A DNA stretch of 64,000 nucleotides from Ilex aquifolium (lineage: Eukaryota; Streptophyta; Magnoliopsida; Aquifoliales; Aquifoliaceae), in contig OX637402.1 of NCBI GenBank assembly GCA_951799425.1, positions 29,914,492 to 29,978,491 on the forward strand. The letters are read 5' to 3'. How positions within the stretch are numbered: position 1 is the stretch's first letter; each line of letters begins with the position of its first letter. Shown piece by piece: positions 61,002-64,000 of this stretch. The notes under the pieces were generated by a model. The model was given only the letters and a program-made list of their open reading frames with translations. It had not been told where the DNA came from and made no database searches. Position numbers and translations under genes: made by a program.

Positions 61002-61337
61002 TTAGTTTCTAACAGTCTTTCATTTGGAGTAAATATTTAATGCAACAGTGATATCACGTTATCGTTAACACGTGATATTACAAATCAATAATAAAATACC
61101 ATATAAGATTGGTGAATCTCAAATCAAATGTGATAGTTATTAGATGTGGTGGTTACTGAAAATTACTCAAATGGTGAAATCTTCTAAGTCCACTTAGTAT
61201 TTTACAACTAATTAGTAATATCACGGGTTAATGATAACGTGATATTGTTATTACATTAAATTTTTTCTCCTGGGTGATAAAAATTTTATGCTGGTGACCA
61301 CAAGTGTCGGATATGGTTATGAAAATTATTGCAGTCA

Positions 61338-61382
61338 CCTAACCTTCCATTGCCTGACCAAAAAAAAAACCTAACCTTCCAT
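61338..61382 (+). mobile_element. Ultra-short poly(A) retroinsertion with 13 bp target duplication
   Basis: cctaaccttccat (61338-61350) recurs at 61370-61382, separated by tgcctgacc plus about ten A. Same architecture as 52329-52373. Confidence 0.55.
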
Positions 61383-62315
61383 GGAGTCTCCAAAGAGGTT
61401 TAAATCAGTGTGCATTAAAATATCCCACCCACCAACATGGAGAGTGGGTTCCCATACTGAGCACCCTCTGTCGCACTCTCACCTAAAAGATGGTCCCAAT
61501 AATGAAAATTTCTCTTACCCGGTTTAAGGCTTCGGAAAAAAGAAAAAAAATAACAACCGCTGTAATAATTTCAAGAGTGAATTGTATTAACTATTCAAGA
61601 TGTTCTTTGTTAAATTGATTGGCTATAGTTCAGACAACTAAAACAAGATTGTAAATTGCCACCCTTTCACGGGGGTAGGAATTCAGACCGATGAAGGACG
61701 TAGAAATTACCCTTAATTGTCCGGCGCGTTAAAATAACTTTCTCGGGAGCCTCTGTCGGTCGGGATATTCAATCCCATGATAATCAATGAGCAGGGCGCC
61801 TTTACTGTTCTTCACGTTGGACAATCTGACACCTCAATAAAATGGAGATAGAAATAGCACTGCTATAGATGAAAGATTTGTCCACTAAGTACAAACTAGA
61901 GTTCATCTAGTGATGGCTCGTGAATTTTTTGCACTTTACATCTCGAAAGATTTCTTAATTTTTATTTTATACCTTGAAAGATTATTTTTTCACATTACAC
62001 TCTGAGTGTCATAAATTAGTTCCAATGTAACCTTCAAACTAATATTTGTTTTAAATTTCGTTAAAAATTGATGCACATACCATCCACATGTATTGTTATT
62101 TGGCACAAATATAAATTCACTATTCATATTCTTAGATAGCATGTGCATCAATTTTCAATGGAATTTGGAACGAATGTTAGTCCGAGGGTCACATTGAAAC
62201 CAATTTATGATATTTAGGGTACAATATATGAAAAATAATTTTTCATGGTATAAAGTAGAAATTAAGACATCTTTGAATACGAGTCTCTCAAAATTGGAAT
62301 AAACTGGCTTTATGT

Positions 62316-62338
62316 TCTCTCTCTCTCTCTCTCTCACA

Positions 62339-62373
<35 letters not shown>
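62316..62373. repeat. Compound (CT)n(CA)n microsatellite
   Basis: A ctctctct run followed directly by a cacaca run. A similar compound repeat is at 41212-41242. Confidence 0.85.
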
Positions 62374-62376
<3 letters not shown>

Positions 62377-62634
62377 TTCATTAACAGGAAAGCAAAGCTT
62401 CTAAAGCCCGTTTTAAATGCAAGTTAAATGAGGCATGTGATTCTCATAGAACAAAGGCCACTGAATGAAAAAAAAAATATTTATTGAAGTAGAAGAAATG
62501 TAAAGAATACATAGAAAGAGAGGAAGACCAAATATCAAAAATATGTAACAGTTAGTTTGCATCTCTCTGAACAATTGACCCTTTGCCATAGCTTTGAACA
62601 TGGATGCAAATGGTGACACAAACTAGGCTTGTCA

Positions 62635-63918
62635 TCATAACAATGGAGGCATGGCTTGCTTGAATATTTCTCCATTTCTAATTTTACCACCTTGCTTACT
62701 ACGAGGAGCTCTGTAATATGCAGGAACTGTTGCAGGGAAAAACATCTGCCTAACTCCTTCTGCCTTGATGATGGGGAAGATAATTCCAGATGCACTCTGC
62801 ACGAACGAATTCAAATTTTCAGTATACAAAGGGGAAGGAAGAAGAAGTGAGTTTAAAATCAAAAACTGTGATGACAGAAATTAACAAACTAGACACGCAC
62901 CGTTATCAGTCTAAATCCAATCCACATTCGTTGGGGTGATGGGAAAGGAAATAACAAGCGGCCAACACCAAATATTGCCACTGCAAAGAAATGGCAAACC
63001 AAGCTCAATGGTCGAGGGTTCAATCCCGAGAGCAAAGATACTGGTCCCATTGCGCAAACACCTCCAAGGCTCAAATAGTCGAAGCATGCCTCGCGCATTT
63101 CTTTCCTTGCTTGATCAGGTGAAGCGCAGAAAACTTTATACAGGGCACCTGCCAATGTGTTGATTGTGGACGCCACAGGCTGTGAATGAAACATGAAAAA
63201 ACATGAGCCGATGAACTGATATGATAATTTCATGCATCTCATTAAATAATTGTTGTAGGTTCTATATCAACCATGGATACTACCCACCTTACGCAAGGTG
63301 TAAAAGGCTTCAAGATATTCGCAGAGACTAGTTGCATCATTTAGGTCACTTAGAGGCCTGAGAAGATCTCGTAACACAACAATATCAGATAGTGCCACAG
63401 TCATTCCCCCACCAGTTAAGGGATGGCGCATGTTGAATGCATCCCCCATTAGTAAAGCCCCTGGAGTTGGGTGAGGAGCAGCTGGCATGCTTCTGTTGGG
63501 CATTGTCCTAATGTTTCCACTATCGATTGCAGCAATGAAGCCATCGTACACCTCGGGTGGTACCTAAGGCAGACATGTAAGTACAGATCAGTCTGGTGTG
63601 TGACAAAGAACTGAATATTGATGTAGTTTTGCAAAATTAAAAATGGTTATTTAATATAACGTTTATGAGAAAGATTGATAATCATAGATTTTTATATACC
63701 TGTGGAGCAACCACGGTCTTCAAGTAATTGGCCATTTCGCCATTTGAAATGGATGGCACCTTTTGACCAGGTATATCAACCAGACAGCGAATCTCTGTGC
63801 TACTGATCTTATAAAATAAGATGGGTGATGGGTCTGCTAAAATTACATGTCCATGGTCCACGTATGGAAGTTGGCAATTTTCCAAAAGCAAACCAACAAA
63901 ACAGGAAGGCACATCCAC
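62635..63918 (-). CDS. SQE: Squalene monooxygenase (squalene epoxidase), 3' part, four exons; 5' part beyond the window
   Basis: Exons (minus): 63700-63918, 63288-63563, 62901-63179 and 62635-62796, GT-AG, all phase 0, covering the C-terminal 284 or so residues. The enzyme is an FAD-dependent membrane oxygenase of the endoplasmic reticulum that makes 2,3-oxidosqualene, the precursor of sterols and triterpenoids. Visible marks: VDVPSCFVGLLLENC, the FAD-binding block GDAFNMRHPLTGGGMTVALSD, YLSLGGVCAMGPVSLLSGLNP, a hydrophobic C-terminal region around HFFAVAIFGVGRLLF, and a closing FFPATVPAYYR. The first visible exon begins at an acceptor, so at least one more exon lies beyond 64000. Confidence 0.93.
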
Positions 63919-64000
63919 CTGATAAATGACAATTACAGACAAATACAAGTGAATATAGGAAAGTGATAAATGTAAACAAACTTGATGAAATTCCTCAAAG

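Larger units (their letters stand above)
61002..62634. other. Intergenic region before the squalene monooxygenase gene 3' end
   Basis: Contains a short retro-tail insertion (61338-61382), a GC-richer unexplained block (about 61655-61840) and a (CT)n(CA)n microsatellite (62316-62373). The last part should contain the 3' UTR of the minus-strand gene. Confidence 0.45.

Overview
This is nuclear DNA from a flowering plant, most likely a woody eudicot. The genes are split by GT-AG introns, intergenic DNA is AT-rich and full of microsatellites and nested transposons, and the proteins are plant families: an RXW8-type CSC1-like channel, type-2 ACC synthases and squalene monooxygenase. No tRNA, rRNA or CRISPR array was recognised.

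Layout. 1-576 is the 3' end of a PIF/Harbinger-like transposon. 1577-3913 (+) is a small multi-spanning membrane protein gene. It converges on a complete ten-exon RXW8-like gene (4217-10916, minus; 5' leader to about 12540). 12600-18480 is intergenic, with a TRIM-like element, a solo LTR and a 1.1 kb insertion. 18483-20761 (minus) is a complete type-2 ACC synthase gene, ACS copy 1. At about 21341 the segment 9582-21340 starts over as a tandem duplication running to about 37650. This second copy holds a truncated RXW8 promoter/first-exon fragment (21341-22842) and a second intact ACS gene (34605-36878, minus). An 8 kb nested insertion sits between them (22843-30908): a TIR element carrying a foldback element and a decayed endogenous pararetrovirus. 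37650-47250 is repeat-rich intergenic DNA with MITEs, a SINE, an LTR-like block and a second copy of the TIR element. 47655-55770 (+) is a seven-exon J-domain protein gene. 55771-62634 is repeat-rich, with a hAT-like element and a G-rich triplet array. From 62635 to the right edge is the 3' half of a squalene monooxygenase gene (minus).

Function. The genes do not form a pathway cluster. The main biology is the recent duplication of an ethylene-biosynthesis gene. The two proteins are nearly identical, but the copies differ in their C-terminal regulatory tail and in a MITE inserted upstream of copy 2. The two duplicate segments also serve as empty-site controls for each other, so several insertions can be delimited exactly with their target-site duplications.

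The most unusual signal is in the pararetrovirus. Three separate as-1-type double TGACG sites, each with exactly 12 bp between motif starts, lie upstream of a TATA box, and the whole virus sits in a TA dinucleotide tract inside a DNA transposon. Its movement, coat/zinc-knuckle and protease regions are recognisable but broken, and no reverse transcriptase or RNase H region was found.
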